From Furfurilactobacillus milii (GTDB lineage: Bacteria > Bacillota > Bacilli > Lactobacillales > Lactobacillaceae), in the NCBI RefSeq assembly GCF_009864005.1, contig NZ_WEZQ01000006.1, positions 1 through 64,000 on the forward strand: a DNA stretch of 64,000 nucleotides. The letters are read 5' to 3'. The notes below the pieces were generated by a model that was given only the letters and a program-made list of their open reading frames with translations, made no database searches and was not told where the DNA came from. The number at the start of each line of letters is the position of its first letter. Position 1 is the first letter of the stretch. Of this stretch, positions 1 to 8,644 are shown piece after piece. The translations under genes and the position numbers were made by a program.

Positions 1-60
1 ATCAGCTCCTAAAAAATGGGTTTGTGGTAAACACCATTTTAAAGGAAGCTGATCTTTTTT
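1..60 (+). terminator. Rho-independent terminator of an upstream gene
   Basis: ATCAGCT at 1-7 pairs with AGCTGAT at 47-53, an inner AAAATGG/CCATTTT stem extends the hairpin, and a run of six T follows. The gene it serves lies outside the window. Confidence 0.7.
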
Positions 61-62
61 GT

Positions 63-77
63 CCGAACAGCGTTCGG
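63..77. promoter_or_regulatory. Palindromic operator-like site upstream of gap
   Basis: CCGAAC-AGC-GTTCGG is a perfect 6-3-6 inverted repeat between the preceding terminator and the candidate gap promoter. The 3-bp spacer makes it a poor LexA box (which has 4). The regulator is unknown. Confidence 0.4.
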
Positions 78-83
78 ATTAAT

Positions 84-112
84 TTTACAATCTACCAAAA
101 CAGCTTAATTAT
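84..112 (+). promoter_or_regulatory. Candidate gap promoter
   Basis: TTTACA at 84-89 and AATTAT at 107-112 are 17 bp apart. The match is moderate. No better promoter was seen before the ribosome binding site near 171. Confidence 0.35.
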
Positions 113-184
113 CAAAAATTTGGTACCCTTGCGTCGTAGTGAAAAAGATTTACTAACATGTGCTTAGCTTAGGAGGTTACACTT

Positions 185-1192
185 ATGGCAAATATTGGTA
201 TTAACGGTTTTGGACGCATTGGTCGGGACTCCTTCCGGCGGATGTTGGCGCTTAACGATCCTGATTTAAATGTGGTCGCCATTAATGATTTGACGAGTCC
301 AGCAATGCTGGCTTACCTACTTAAATACGATTCAACCTTTGGTATTTTTGATGCCGACGTTAGCTCCACCGATGATTCATTAGTTGTTAACGGCAAAAAG
401 ATTCGGGTTTACGCTGAACGTAATGCCGCACAAATTCCGTGGGTCGCAAACGATGGTGTCGATATCGTCCTTGAATGTACAGGCTTCTATACATCGAAGG
501 ACAAGTCCCAAGCACATTTAGACGCCGGTGCTAAGAAAGTAGTCATTTCCGCTCCAGCCGGCCCAATCAAGACTCTTGTCGAAGGGGTTAATGATGACTT
601 GGTTGCTCATGATGATCAAATCGTGTCTGTCGGTTCTTGTACCACCAATGCCTTGGCACCAATGGCTTACTTCCTGAACAAGGAATTCGGTGTCGAAGTT
701 GGGACGATCACCGCGATTCACGCTTTCACTAGCTCACAGAATCTACTCGATGGTCCTAAGGGTAAAAACTTCCGGCCAAACCGGACCGCATCGTCTAACA
801 CTATTCCTCATTCAACAGGTGCAGCGAGTGCAATCGGCTTGGTGATTCCCGAACTTGAAGGCCGTCTAAATGGTCACGCACAACGGGTTGCTGTTATTGA
901 CGGTTCCATCTGTGAACTGGTCTCCGTTTTGGATAAAAAGGTGACTGCCGATGAAGTCAATGCAGCCATCAAACCTTACACGGAGAACAACCCTGCGTTT
1001 GGTTGGAACGAAGATGAAATTGTATCTAGTGATATCATCGGTGACACCCACGGTGCTGTCTTTGACCCAACACAAACAGAAGTGACTCAAAATGGTGATT
1101 TCCAAGTCGTTAAGACACATACTTGGTACGACAATGAATTCGGTTTTGTTTGCAACATGATTCGGATTCTGAAAAAAGAAGCTGTAGCATAA
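185..1192 (+). CDS. gap: Type I glyceraldehyde-3-phosphate dehydrogenase (divergent paralogue)
   Basis: Cytosolic glycolytic enzyme that oxidises and phosphorylates glyceraldehyde-3-phosphate with NAD. The Rossmann motif [10 protein letters not shown] lies at residues 5-14. The catalytic Cys152 is in [12 protein letters not shown], where the family usually has SNASCTTNCLAP, so the second, non-catalytic Cys is Ala here. The length of 335 aa is normal. GGAGG stands 9 nt before the ATG. The gene stands alone, without pgk, tpi or cggR, and the sequence after the active site ([12 protein letters not shown], then [13 protein letters not shown]) departs from the usual glycolytic form. I infer a secondary, separately regulated GAPDH. 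A palindrome at 63-77 may be its operator. Confidence 0.93.
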   Translation: MANIGINGFGRIGRDSFRRMLALNDPDLNVVAINDLTSPAMLAYLLKYDSTFGIFDADVSSTDDSLVVNGKKIRVYAERNAAQIPWVANDGVDIVLECTGFYTSKDKSQAHLDAGAKKVVISAPAGPIKTLVEGVNDDLVAHDDQIVSVGSCTTNALAPMAYFLNKEFGVEVGTITAIHAFTSSQNLLDGPKGKNFRPNRTASSNTIPHSTGAASAIGLVIPELEGRLNGHAQRVAVIDGSICELVSVLDKKVTADEVNAAIKPYTENNPAFGWNEDEIVSSDIIGDTHGAVFDPTQTEVTQNGDFQVVKTHTWYDNEFGFVCNMIRILKKEAVA

Positions 1193-1207
1193 ATAACATT
1201 CATTAGT

Positions 1208-1260
1208 AAAAAGAAGGAGACAGGCCTTGTGCGATCATCAGCTTGTTTCCTTCTTTTTTT
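1208..1260 (+). terminator. gap terminator
   Basis: AAAAGAAGGAGACA pairs with TGTTTCCTTCTTTT across a 20-nt loop and is followed by a T run. Confidence 0.75.
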
Positions 1261-1283
1261 AGAGCCACATTAATTAATAACAA

Positions 1284-1466
1284 CTAGGCTTCTTTTTCAT
1301 TTTTGTTTGGATAAAGAACGTCTAAAATTTTTCTGCTACGCTCTCTTGCACCGGCCTGAATGTAGGCCTCTTTCTCTTCATCAGTAGCATTATCTTCAAA
1401 TTCATCTGAATTGTTATGATACTTTTCAACTAGTTCACGCATAAACTTCTGATCTTTATTTTCCAT
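1284..1466 (-). CDS. Small acidic protein, probable partner of the zeta-like protein
   Basis: 60 aa, rich in Glu, Asp, Asn and Lys, predicted helical, with no recognisable domain. The start codon overlaps the end of the upstream zeta-like gene by 11 nt. GGAGG stands 9 nt before the ATG, so it is likely translated from the same message. The size and charge would suit a toxin-neutralising partner, but I recognise no antitoxin family. In epsilon/zeta and PezAT systems the antitoxin precedes the toxin; here the small gene follows. The function is inferred from position only. Confidence 0.6.
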   Translation of the reverse strand: MENKDQKFMRELVEKYHNNSDEFEDNATDEEKEAYIQAGARERSRKILDVLYPNKNEKEA

Positions 1467-2169
1467 TGACTATTGCCTCCAGCCTGTCTCTCGAAATGTC
1501 ATTTGGCAAGTGTTCTATCACAGCTTCCACGCCACGATAAATATGTTGTTGATGCCCCAAACCTGCGTACATCTCTATTTCTATTCGATCTCCATATTTA
1601 TCTAAAATCTGAGCGATATTTTGCGGAATATTGAGGAAACCATTAATAAATGCCGCTTGGGGAACTTGGCGACCAGTTTTTATAGCTCGTTGAACAACAA
1701 ACCGCCAATCAATTTCAGGGTCAAGGTAAGTATAGACTATCCTAACAGAATAATCATGATTCAACGCACGCTTAATATTACTAGCTGAGCTTTGGGAGTT
1801 GAATGTACCTTCAAGAATAAACGACTGATTTTCATTTAAGGCCCTTCTAAACGCCCTGTCAACTAACTTCGTCGCACCTTTCTGATAGTCAGCCGCATTA
1901 GCACCATTATATTTCGGAAAAAGTTTTCTAAAATCGTCGGCATCTATGTGCACAAAATCCTGCATTACTGGACCATAAATACTATCAATTACTTCTGACT
2001 TTCCAGATCCTGGCGCACCGGCGGTCAGTATTGCCCACTTGTTTTTCTTCTTTCTAACATCTGAAAATATCGGATTTAGGAACTCATCCTCGTGCGCACT
2101 CGCATATTCCCGCCAATGTTGTTTTAGTTCGTCCTCGCTCATAAAACGAATATCCTTCTCCCCTGCCAT
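1456..2169 (-). CDS. Zeta-toxin-like P-loop kinase
   Basis: The Walker A motif GAPGSGKS near residue 50 is followed by a conserved zeta-family pattern: VHIDADDFRK, a Lys/Arg helix, and ILEGTFNS. Zeta/PezT proteins phosphorylate UDP-N-acetylglucosamine and block wall synthesis, but several chromosomal relatives have other small-molecule substrates. An ATG 30 nt upstream exists but has no ribosome binding site. The ATG at 2169 has AGGAGG 10 nt upstream, giving 237 aa. It is co-transcribed with the 60-aa protein that overlaps its 3' end. No upstream antitoxin is present. Toxin activity is inferred and not shown. Confidence 0.75.
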   Translation of the reverse strand: MAGEKDIRFMSEDELKQHWREYASAHEDEFLNPIFSDVRKKKNKWAILTAGAPGSGKSEVIDSIYGPVMQDFVHIDADDFRKLFPKYNGANAADYQKGATKLVDRAFRRALNENQSFILEGTFNSQSSASNIKRALNHDYSVRIVYTYLDPEIDWRFVVQRAIKTGRQVPQAAFINGFLNIPQNIAQILDKYGDRIEIEMYAGLGHQQHIYRGVEAVIEHLPNDISRDRLEAIVNGK

Positions 2170-2441
2170 CGTTCCGCATCCTCCTGCAACCTTCATCACA
2201 CAGCAACCAACATTTCAACATCAACCAGAGTTCGAACAGTTCCACGTCCTCTATGCGACTAACATAGCAAACTGAAATCCGGAAGTAAATTAGGGACGCC
2301 TAGAAATGAAAAATGGATATTTTCGACTAATAATAAACGCTTTATACACAAATTTTGTAATACTGACTACTTTTTAATCGATATTCGCCAATTTTTGTCG
2401 CCTATAAACAATAATTGTTTTACGTGGTCACTGGTTCAAAC

Positions 2442-2485
2442 AAAATGACCCACATGCCGGCAAAGGCCAGTATGTGGGTCATTTT
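2442..2485 (-). terminator. Bidirectional terminator after the dipeptidase gene
   Basis: AAAATGACCCACAT at 2442-2455 is an exact inverted repeat of ATGTGGGTCATTTT at 2472-2485. It lies just downstream of the minus-strand dipeptidase. Confidence 0.85.
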
Positions 2486-2501
2486 AAATCAATTCACAAT
2501 T

Positions 2502-3929
2502 CTACAAGTTAATGTCAAAATCAAATGTCAGTTTGGAGCGGTTGAGTCCTTCAGTGACAAAGTGACCGATGATGGCCATCGTCTTATCGCGCATGACATC
2601 AACGATGTGGTGGTTTTGCTCTGTCAGATAGGCTGTCAAAGCGTTGCCAGTCAAGCCCTTAGCCTGTGCCTCTTTATCAATTCCGTCCATCAAGCGACGT
2701 AATTCTTCACGGCAGTCTTTAAGATAGTCAACATCGTCTTGGACAAAGTGACTGTAGTGGCTTTCTGTCAGCATTGAAACTGTCCGGTACATCCAGTAAG
2801 CATCCTTGACGTTGTACGTCATGGATGTGTTGCTGTAACTAGGGTCCGTATCCGTTGCGTTGGCATAGAATGGCAGATATGGCGTAAAGGCAGGAATACC
2901 AATACAAATCCACATAACGGCAGACAACGCTTCTGGTACATCGTTACGGATTTGCAAAACGTGACTTTGCTGTGTCCGGTTTAATGAAATTGCCCGGTAA
3001 CGCAATTTGTCTTCATCGGAACCATGACCGAGTGGATCATACTTCGTTTCGTTATAGTGTGAGCCTTCAATATACTCAACATCTTCAACACTGATCAACC
3101 GATTGGCGTGGTTGATGAATGGCAAATCACTGGATTCTGGATCTTGTTCGATTTCTGGATTCAGGTAGCGTTGCGCAAACCAAACCCGTGGTGTGTTGTA
3201 GTAACGGTCCTTTTCGGTATCCGTTCCAAAAATGTGCCGGAAGTTCCAACCAGTCTTATCGGGGTTCAAATGATGTTCATCGACAAACTCGCGAATACCG
3301 TCAGACCACATAAAGTTGTCTGGGTCATCGAAATCAATTTGTTCCTGACCAACCTGGTTAGCAGCAACGACGTAGGCATCATCGGGAATTCGGGAAGCAA
3401 CCCAGTGATGACCAGTAACGATTTCCATGTACCAAATATCGTTCTTATCAGCGAAGATAACCCCGTTACCTTCTGGTGAGCCATACTTGGCAACCAACTT
3501 ACCTAAATACTCAACCCCTTCTTTAGCGGAGTTGATGAATGGCAGAACCATCGTTTGCATGGTGTCTTCAGCCATACCATCAGGCAACAATGGGTCATAA
3601 GCTAAAACTTTTTCGTTGGCGTAAACACTTTCAGTAGCGGACATGGCAACATTCTTCTCATTGAAGCCACTTTCGTCATAGATACCTTCGCTTTGAACGT
3701 CCACGTTTGGCGTCGCTTGATAACGATAACCACTTTCTGGTAGTGGTGCCTTAAAACCATTCTGAGTAGATGCTAATTCCTCATGGCGACCATTAGCAGC
3801 TGGTTTCATTTCAAACTTTTGTGGTGTGATTGGCAAGAATGTGTCGTCGTTACGTGCTACCATTACGGAGCCATCAACGGACGCCTTTTTCCCAACTAAA
3901 ACGGTCGTACAAGCTTTATCCCATTTCAT
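2502..3929 (-). CDS. pepD: C69-family dipeptidase (PepD/PepDA type)
   Basis: Intracellular dipeptidase of the N-terminal-nucleophile hydrolase superfamily, which releases amino acids from dipeptides taken up during growth on peptides. The signature ACTTVLVGKKAS then DGS at the N-terminus gives the nucleophile as Cys7, with ARNDD following, as in lactobacillar PepDA proteins. A TTG start 12 nt upstream is possible, but it sits directly on the AAGGA box, so ATG at 3929 (475 aa) is preferred. The gene is monocistronic with its own terminator. Length matches the family. Confidence 0.9.
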   Translation of the reverse strand: MKWDKACTTVLVGKKASVDGSVMVARNDDTFLPITPQKFEMKPAANGRHEELASTQNGFKAPLPESGYRYQATPNVDVQSEGIYDESGFNEKNVAMSATESVYANEKVLAYDPLLPDGMAEDTMQTMVLPFINSAKEGVEYLGKLVAKYGSPEGNGVIFADKNDIWYMEIVTGHHWVASRIPDDAYVVAANQVGQEQIDFDDPDNFMWSDGIREFVDEHHLNPDKTGWNFRHIFGTDTEKDRYYNTPRVWFAQRYLNPEIEQDPESSDLPFINHANRLISVEDVEYIEGSHYNETKYDPLGHGSDEDKLRYRAISLNRTQQSHVLQIRNDVPEALSAVMWICIGIPAFTPYLPFYANATDTDPSYSNTSMTYNVKDAYWMYRTVSMLTESHYSHFVQDDVDYLKDCREELRRLMDGIDKEAQAKGLTGNALTAYLTEQNHHIVDVMRDKTMAIIGHFVTEGLNRSKLTFDFDINL

Positions 3930-4094
3930 GTATTTACTCAATCCTTCCAGTACATTTTTAATTACTTAACTGCCATTTTAACGCACCCAGTCAGGTTTTC
4001 ACAACAGCGGACGGGACTAGAAAATTCTGTCAAAAACAGCAGTCTGCTATAATGATGGTAAATTCCGTTTATATTCTGGTATGGAGGATTATTT

Positions 4095-4724
4095 ATGCAA
4101 AACTTTGTGTTTGATGTGGATGGTACACTGATTGATTCCGAAAAAATGTACATGTTGTCTATGCAGCGTGCACTAGCCGCCAGCGGTCGCCAATTCGACT
4201 ATGATCAGCTGTCACCGACATTTGGTACGACTGGCAAAATCGCCTTACAAGAAATTGGCATTCCTGACAGCGAAATCGATGGGTTACTCGATACGTGGCA
4301 AACGTACACAAAGGATACATATGACACCATGCGTGTCTACCCAGGAATCACCTCCGCACTTGCACAGTTACATGAAAATCCGCGTCTAAAGACCGCTATC
4401 GTGACATCTAAGGCCGCATCAGAGTACCAACGCGATCTTGTCGAAAACTTTCCGCTCGATCAATACATGGATGATCACGTTACTGCTGACGAAGTGGAAC
4501 GCGGCAAACCTGCGCCAGACTCCCTGTTTGCCATCATTCACAAAATGAAACTTGACCCGACACAAACTATCTATGTCGGCGACACCATTTACGATCTACA
4601 GGCAGCCCACGCCGCTGGGCTAGCATTTGCTTTAGCTACTTGGGGCGGCCCCAAGGATCAAAAACTCATTCGCGACAGTGAAGAAGTGCTAGATAAACCA
4701 CATGATTTACTTAATTTAATTTAG
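4095..4724 (+). CDS. HAD-superfamily phosphatase, phosphoglycolate-phosphatase-like
   Basis: 209 aa. HAD motif I is DVDGTLID at residues 7-14 (nucleophile Asp7), motif II lies in AIVTSK, motif III is the Lys of ERGKPAPDSL, and motif IV is GDTIYDLQAAHAAG. The helical cap between motifs I and II is of subfamily I, typical of PGP, Gph or beta-phosphoglucomutase relatives. Which sugar phosphate it hydrolyses cannot be told. GGAGG is 7 nt before the ATG. A terminator follows, so it is a single-gene unit. Confidence 0.88.
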   Translation: MQNFVFDVDGTLIDSEKMYMLSMQRALAASGRQFDYDQLSPTFGTTGKIALQEIGIPDSEIDGLLDTWQTYTKDTYDTMRVYPGITSALAQLHENPRLKTAIVTSKAASEYQRDLVENFPLDQYMDDHVTADEVERGKPAPDSLFAIIHKMKLDPTQTIYVGDTIYDLQAAHAAGLAFALATWGGPKDQKLIRDSEEVLDKPHDLLNLI

Positions 4725-4737
4725 ATATTTAGTCGAC

Positions 4738-4779
4738 ACCGTCCTATCTTGGCATTCATGAGATGGACGGTCTTTTTAC
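4738..4779 (+). terminator. Terminator after the HAD gene
   Basis: ACCGTCCTATCT pairs with GAGATGGACGGT and is followed by TTTTT. Confidence 0.8.
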
Positions 4780-4826
4780 GTTCAAAATCATCAAGTATTT
4801 TACAAAAGTCATAAAAAAGCTTGTCA

Positions 4827-4840
4827 TGAAACGCGTTTCA
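4827..4840. promoter_or_regulatory. LacI/CcpA-like palindrome upstream of gldA
   Basis: TGAAACGCGTTTCA is a perfect 14-bp palindrome in the form bound by LacI-family regulators. The central GC where a strict cre has CG makes assignment to CcpA uncertain. Confidence 0.5.
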
Positions 4841-4925
4841 TACATTACTATGAGTTTACGAAACCTTCTAGAAGTCGAGTTGACACAGAGTGCTTGAGCA
4901 TTTTGTGAATATTTTATCGTATATT

Positions 4926-4940
4926 TGGAAAGCGCTTCCA
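4926..4940. promoter_or_regulatory. cre-like site close to the gldA start
   Basis: TGGAAAGCGCTTCCA; the 14-mer ending at 4940 fits cre (TGWAANCGNTNWCA) except at the ends. It lies about 40 bp before the start codon, where binding would block transcription. TTGACA at 4880-4885 stands between the two palindromes. Confidence 0.5.
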
Positions 4941-4980
4941 ATTATCTATTACAGCTCTTTTAATGAATAGGAGAATTATT

Positions 4981-6093
4981 ATGACGCAAATGTTTGGTAG
5001 TCCATCATCCTACGTTCAGGGTAAGGATGTGCTGTTTGATAGTGTTAAATACTTGGAAAAGTTCGGTAGCCGTGCCGTCTTAATTTCTGACAACATGGTC
5101 TACGATATTGTTGGTCAACGATTTGAATCCTATCTAGGTAAAAACGGCTTCACAATAACCAGAGCCAAATTTCAAGGTGAAGCTTCTCCGGAAGAAATCG
5201 ATCGAATTACAAACATAGGTAAAAAAGCTGCTGTTAATTTCATTATTGGCCTAGGTGGCGGTAAAACTTTGGATTCTGCGAAAGCCGTTGCGGACAATCT
5301 TGGCGTTGCTGTCGCAATCTTACCGTCCTTAGCGTCCACCGATGCCCCATGTTCGCGGCTGTCAGTTATTTATAATGAAGACGGCTCCTTTAAGGAATAT
5401 CGCTTCTATGATATGAACCCTAACCTTGTACTTGTCGACACGCGCTTAGTCGCCGGAGCTCCAGTCCGTTTATTAGCATCAGGAATTGCTGACGCACTTG
5501 CTACAAATGTTGAGTCTCAAGCTGTCGCAAAAGGTGACAGCGAAACCATGTTAGGCGCCAAACAGACTCTAGTTGGTAACGCCATTGCTCAAAAATGTGA
5601 AGAAACACTTTTCAAGTATGGTCACCTCGCCATTGAGTCTGTAAAGAAACACACGGTCACATCCGCACTAAACAAAATTATCGAGGCTAATACCTTAATG
5701 AGCGGTGTTGGTTTTGAAAGTGGCGGATTAGCTGCAGCACATGCGATTCATGATGGCTTAACTGTTCTTGACGGTCCCATCCATGATTTGACGCACGGTG
5801 AAAAAGTGGCTTTTGGTACATTAACGCAGCTCTTCCTAGAAGGATGTAGTGAAGAGAAATTCAACCGCTATCTATCATTTGATCTGTCTCTAGGACTGCC
5901 AACTACGTTTGAAGATTTAAAAATTCCTAACGTGACCGACGAAGAATTGTTAAAAGTCGGTGAACGGGCAACGTCACCAGCCGATACTATGAACCGAATG
6001 CCATTCACAGTAACCGCTGACGACATCGTACAAGCAATGCGGGGCGTTGATGCATACAGTCATGCATTCAAAGAAAAGTATGCCGAGAAATAA
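4981..6093 (+). CDS. gldA: Glycerol dehydrogenase (NAD, zinc)
   Basis: Iron/zinc alcohol dehydrogenase family; it oxidises glycerol to dihydroxyacetone or works in reverse. GLGGGKTLDSAKA is the NAD-binding loop. Zinc ligands are the Asp of LASTDAPCS and the two His of AAAHAIHDGL and DLTHGEKVAFG. Starting at 4981 gives 370 aa, the family norm. An ATG at 4963 exists but overlaps the AGGAG box, so it is not used. Two LacI/CcpA-like palindromes precede it, suggesting carbon catabolite control. Confidence 0.92.
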   Translation: MTQMFGSPSSYVQGKDVLFDSVKYLEKFGSRAVLISDNMVYDIVGQRFESYLGKNGFTITRAKFQGEASPEEIDRITNIGKKAAVNFIIGLGGGKTLDSAKAVADNLGVAVAILPSLASTDAPCSRLSVIYNEDGSFKEYRFYDMNPNLVLVDTRLVAGAPVRLLASGIADALATNVESQAVAKGDSETMLGAKQTLVGNAIAQKCEETLFKYGHLAIESVKKHTVTSALNKIIEANTLMSGVGFESGGLAAAHAIHDGLTVLDGPIHDLTHGEKVAFGTLTQLFLEGCSEEKFNRYLSFDLSLGLPTTFEDLKIPNVTDEELLKVGERATSPADTMNRMPFTVTADDIVQAMRGVDAYSHAFKEKYAEK

Positions 6094-6221
6094 CTATTAA
6101 CGAGACCAGCCATTGAAAGAACGAATATTAAAATAGTGATTATTCCAGCAATGTTAGTTCTTCTGTTGTATGGCCATCTTTTTAACAATTAGGTAATTTT
6201 TGCGAACAATGTTAGCTGTAG

Positions 6222-6394
6222 GTCATCAATGTTGATACAGAGCTGTGAAAGTGATGTTAATTCGAGAGAATCATTCGAATTTGCATCACGAACGGCCGCA
6301 GAGACTCGGAACTTCACGAGGCTGTGTGGCGAGGTGAAAGACTCTGGTTTCAGGAGGCTTGAACCGGTCCCACGGCGAGTGTGTCAATATTGAC
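6222..6394 (+). repeat. Structured intergenic element, subtype A (copy A1)
   Basis: GTCATCAATGTTGATAC at the left pairs with GTGTCAATATTGAC at the right. In between are a hairpin (GTGATG...TTCGA/TCGAATTTGCATCAC) and the family core GGCGAGGTGAAAGACT ... GGCTTGAACCGGTCCCACGG. The left half is the most divergent of the A copies. It lies between gldA and a convergent acetyltransferase gene. Confidence 0.8.
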
Positions 6395-6466
6395 AACCGT
6401 AAGCGCCATTCTTGCTACAAAGATGAACTTGAAACGACAAAGACGTCACAGTTTTAAGCCAAAAAT

Positions 6467-6521
6467 AAAAGGAAAGAACCAAGGCAGTGAAAAACCACAT
6501 TGCTTTGGTTCTTTCCTTTTT
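6467..6521 (-). terminator. Bidirectional terminator
   Basis: AAAAGGAAAGAACCAA at the left is an inverted repeat of TTGGTTCTTTCCTTTT at the right. It ends the minus-strand acetyltransferase gene. Confidence 0.85.
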
Positions 6522-6536
6522 CGAAATAGCAGTCAA

Positions 6537-7058
6537 TCAGTCCAAGCCCAACACCCGCATGTTAAATGTCAGGACTTGTGTTTCAAAATCGCAACCGTTA
6601 GCTACGTACGTCCCAGACTTCAACAACTCGCCACCATGCGACTGGTAAAATCCGAGCGCTGGCACGTTGCTGCTGAGGCAATCAATGGTAAACGGTAGCA
6701 AACGTTCATTTAGCAGTTCCGCCCGTTTGCTATAAAACAACCGCGTCCCGATACCCTGATGCTCTAATTTAGGATCGACATATAAGCCGTAAATTTCGCC
6801 TGGATAATCCGTCATCTCTGGATGCGAACGTTGCGGTCCACCGGTAATAAAGCCTAACAAACGCCCACTGTGCTCATCAATGGCAACTAACGTGCGGTCT
6901 GACTGATAGATTTTTTCCCACAGAGCCAAACGGTCCGGATATGAATGCTGATCGATCACCTTGCGTGGCAACAAACCTGAGTATGTTTGTTGCCAACTGT
7001 CAACGTGAATTCTGGCAATTACTGGAACATCACTAGCCCGTGCTAACCGAATTTCCAC
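6537..7058 (-). CDS. GNAT-family N-acetyltransferase
   Basis: 173 aa, one GNAT domain over the full length. The acetyl-CoA loop lies at GEIYGLYVDPKLEHQGIGTRLF (residues about 99-120), with the Q-G-I-G-T pattern, and NVPALGFYQSHGG is the usual C-terminal motif. The start is GTG at 7058, preceded by a run of G (GAGGGGGG). The substrate is unknown. Single-gene unit. Confidence 0.85.
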   Translation of the reverse strand: MEIRLARASDVPVIARIHVDSWQQTYSGLLPRKVIDQHSYPDRLALWEKIYQSDRTLVAIDEHSGRLLGFITGGPQRSHPEMTDYPGEIYGLYVDPKLEHQGIGTRLFYSKRAELLNERLLPFTIDCLSSNVPALGFYQSHGGELLKSGTYVANGCDFETQVLTFNMRVLGLD

Positions 7059-7151
7059 GTTGCGTCGCCCCCCTCAAGGATTACTTACACCTTAAGTATC
7101 GAACGCAATGTGTAAAACCGTCAATTGAAAACCATTAAAAATAGGAAACTT

Positions 7152-7931
7152 TTATCGTAGCCCAACCAATGTTGCAAAAATTGGTACTACCAGATCAACT
7201 ACGATGCCAATAATAACCACCGCAATGGCCCCCATTGAGCCTTCGATCGTGCCTAACTCCAAAGCAAACGCCGAGCCGATGGTGTGTCCAGAAGTTCCTA
7301 ACCCTAAACCGGTACCGATTGGATCAGACTTCAAACGGAAAATTTTAACGAGCCAGTTGCCCAGTGCGTAAATAATCACAGCATTTAAGATACATGCCAT
7401 CGCTGTAACTGCCGCATTGCCGCCAATGGCCGTTGAAATCGGCAACGCAATGGCGGTTGTCGCGGCTTGTGGCAACATGGATGCCAGCCCCACTTTGCTG
7501 AGGCCAAATCCTTTAGCAACTAAGAAAATCAGCGATAGTGCAATGAAGACACCAACAATCAATGACAATAAAATTTCGAGCCAGAACTTTTTCACGATGT
7601 CGTTACGTTTATATAGAGGGATCGCAAAGGCAATAGTAGCTGGATTCAAGAACCAGAAAATGATATCACCACCGGGTTTGTAAGCCTGCGTATAAAAAGC
7701 AGCGGTGTCCATCCCTAGCCACTTTGCAAGAATTGCTAACGCTAAGATACCCATTACCATACCAACAAATAATGGTTGAAATAAAAAGAAACCTTTTGAA
7801 ATTTTAAATAACCACTGACCCAATAAATAAACGGCAATTGATAATACGATACCAAAGAACGGCGTTACAAAATAAGCGAGTGGTCCCTTAATGACTGGTG
7901 CAGCGGCTGCTAAAATAAATGTGCTTGTCAT
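7152..7931 (-). CDS. lrgB: LrgB-family membrane protein (copy 1)
   Basis: Integral membrane protein of the LrgB/CidB family, about eight hydrophobic segments. With LrgA it forms a holin/antiholin-like system, in several Firmicutes now linked to pyruvate uptake and control of autolysis. The conserved signature SVALPISTAIGG-like block (TAIALPISTAIGG) and LGLGTSGHTIGSAFA are present. GTG at 7940 is possible, but ATG at 7931 gives 259 aa, exactly the length of copy 2, and has a GGTGG box 5 nt upstream. It follows lrgA copy 1 by 9 nt. Confidence 0.88.
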   Translation of the reverse strand: MTSTFILAAAAPVIKGPLAYFVTPFFGIVLSIAVYLLGQWLFKISKGFFLFQPLFVGMVMGILALAILAKWLGMDTAAFYTQAYKPGGDIIFWFLNPATIAFAIPLYKRNDIVKKFWLEILLSLIVGVFIALSLIFLVAKGFGLSKVGLASMLPQAATTAIALPISTAIGGNAAVTAMACILNAVIIYALGNWLVKIFRLKSDPIGTGLGLGTSGHTIGSAFALELGTIEGSMGAIAVVIIGIVVDLVVPIFATLVGLR

Positions 7932-7940
7932 GTTTGCCAC

Positions 7941-8399
7941 CTACCCTTCGTCCTTGGTATCCGCATCGACCTGCGCATCCTTATGCAAAACGTGCACGCG
8001 GAGCCAAATAAAGAAGCGGGTACAATAAGCCACGGAAACTAATAAAATCACAGTTGAGATAATGATAACGACAATTAACTTCCAACCTTCATTTTCTAAA
8101 ATACTGAGCGTTCCTGCCAGTTGGATACCAGACGGGACAAACAGAAATCCAATAATACTAATCAAAAAAGCACCTAAATCCTCAACCCACTCTACCTTAA
8201 TAATATGCAGCGTTAACGCTAGATACATGAGAACTAATCCCACAACCGGTGTCGGTAACGGGAATTTAGGAAATGTCTTGTTACCCCACTCAGAAATGAG
8301 CCATGAGATAAAAAGAATAGTTGCGTAAATTCCGATTTGAATCAGAATTGGTGCGCGATGCGACGTTTTTTGTGGATGTTTACTGCCTTGTGCTGTCAT
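7941..8399 (-). CDS. lrgA: LrgA/CidA-family holin-like protein (copy 1)
   Basis: 152 aa from the ATG at 8399, which has GGAGG 9 nt upstream; the longer reading frame to 8441 has no such support. Four hydrophobic segments and the family signature LPTPVVGLVLMYLAL, LGAFLISIIGFLFVPSGIQL. It is expected to oligomerise in the membrane with LrgB. Upstream (8400-8596) there is no gene; copies of GTT-containing direct repeats near 8508 and 8532 could be LytTR sites but are weak. Confidence 0.87.
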   Translation of the reverse strand: MTAQGSKHPQKTSHRAPILIQIGIYATILFISWLISEWGNKTFPKFPLPTPVVGLVLMYLALTLHIIKVEWVEDLGAFLISIIGFLFVPSGIQLAGTLSILENEGWKLIVVIIISTVILLVSVAYCTRFFIWLRVHVLHKDAQVDADTKDEG

Positions 8400-8596
8400 C
8401 TCTATTCGCCTCCAAAAAGGTCTGTCTATGCTTGTGAACAAAACTCTTCTTGAACAGAATTATAACGGATTTTTTATGCTATGAATACTAATACCATAGG
8501 TTTTGTAACCGTTTTCTTAGAGGACGACACAATCGTTAAGTTTGTTCACAAAGTAAGTCTTTTCAATAGCATTATTACCATTTTGGCGCACAAAAA

Positions 8597-8627
8597 AACG
8601 TCACCAACTTATTTGTTTGGCGACGTT
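8597..8627 (-). terminator. Terminator between the two lrgAB operons
   Basis: AACGTCACCAA and TTGGCGACGTT form a stem; read on the minus strand a run of seven T follows. It separates copy 2 from copy 1, so each pair is its own transcript. Confidence 0.8.
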
Positions 8628-8644
8628 CATAAAACCATTTTAAA

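Noticed and set aside
63-77. LexA box before gap
   Set aside because: The spacer is 3 bp, where the Gram-positive LexA site (CGAAC-N4-GTTCG) needs 4.
8500-8545. LytTR direct repeats before lrgA copy 1
   Set aside because: Only two loose GTT-containing strings with 24-bp spacing; not convincing without comparison to other promoters.
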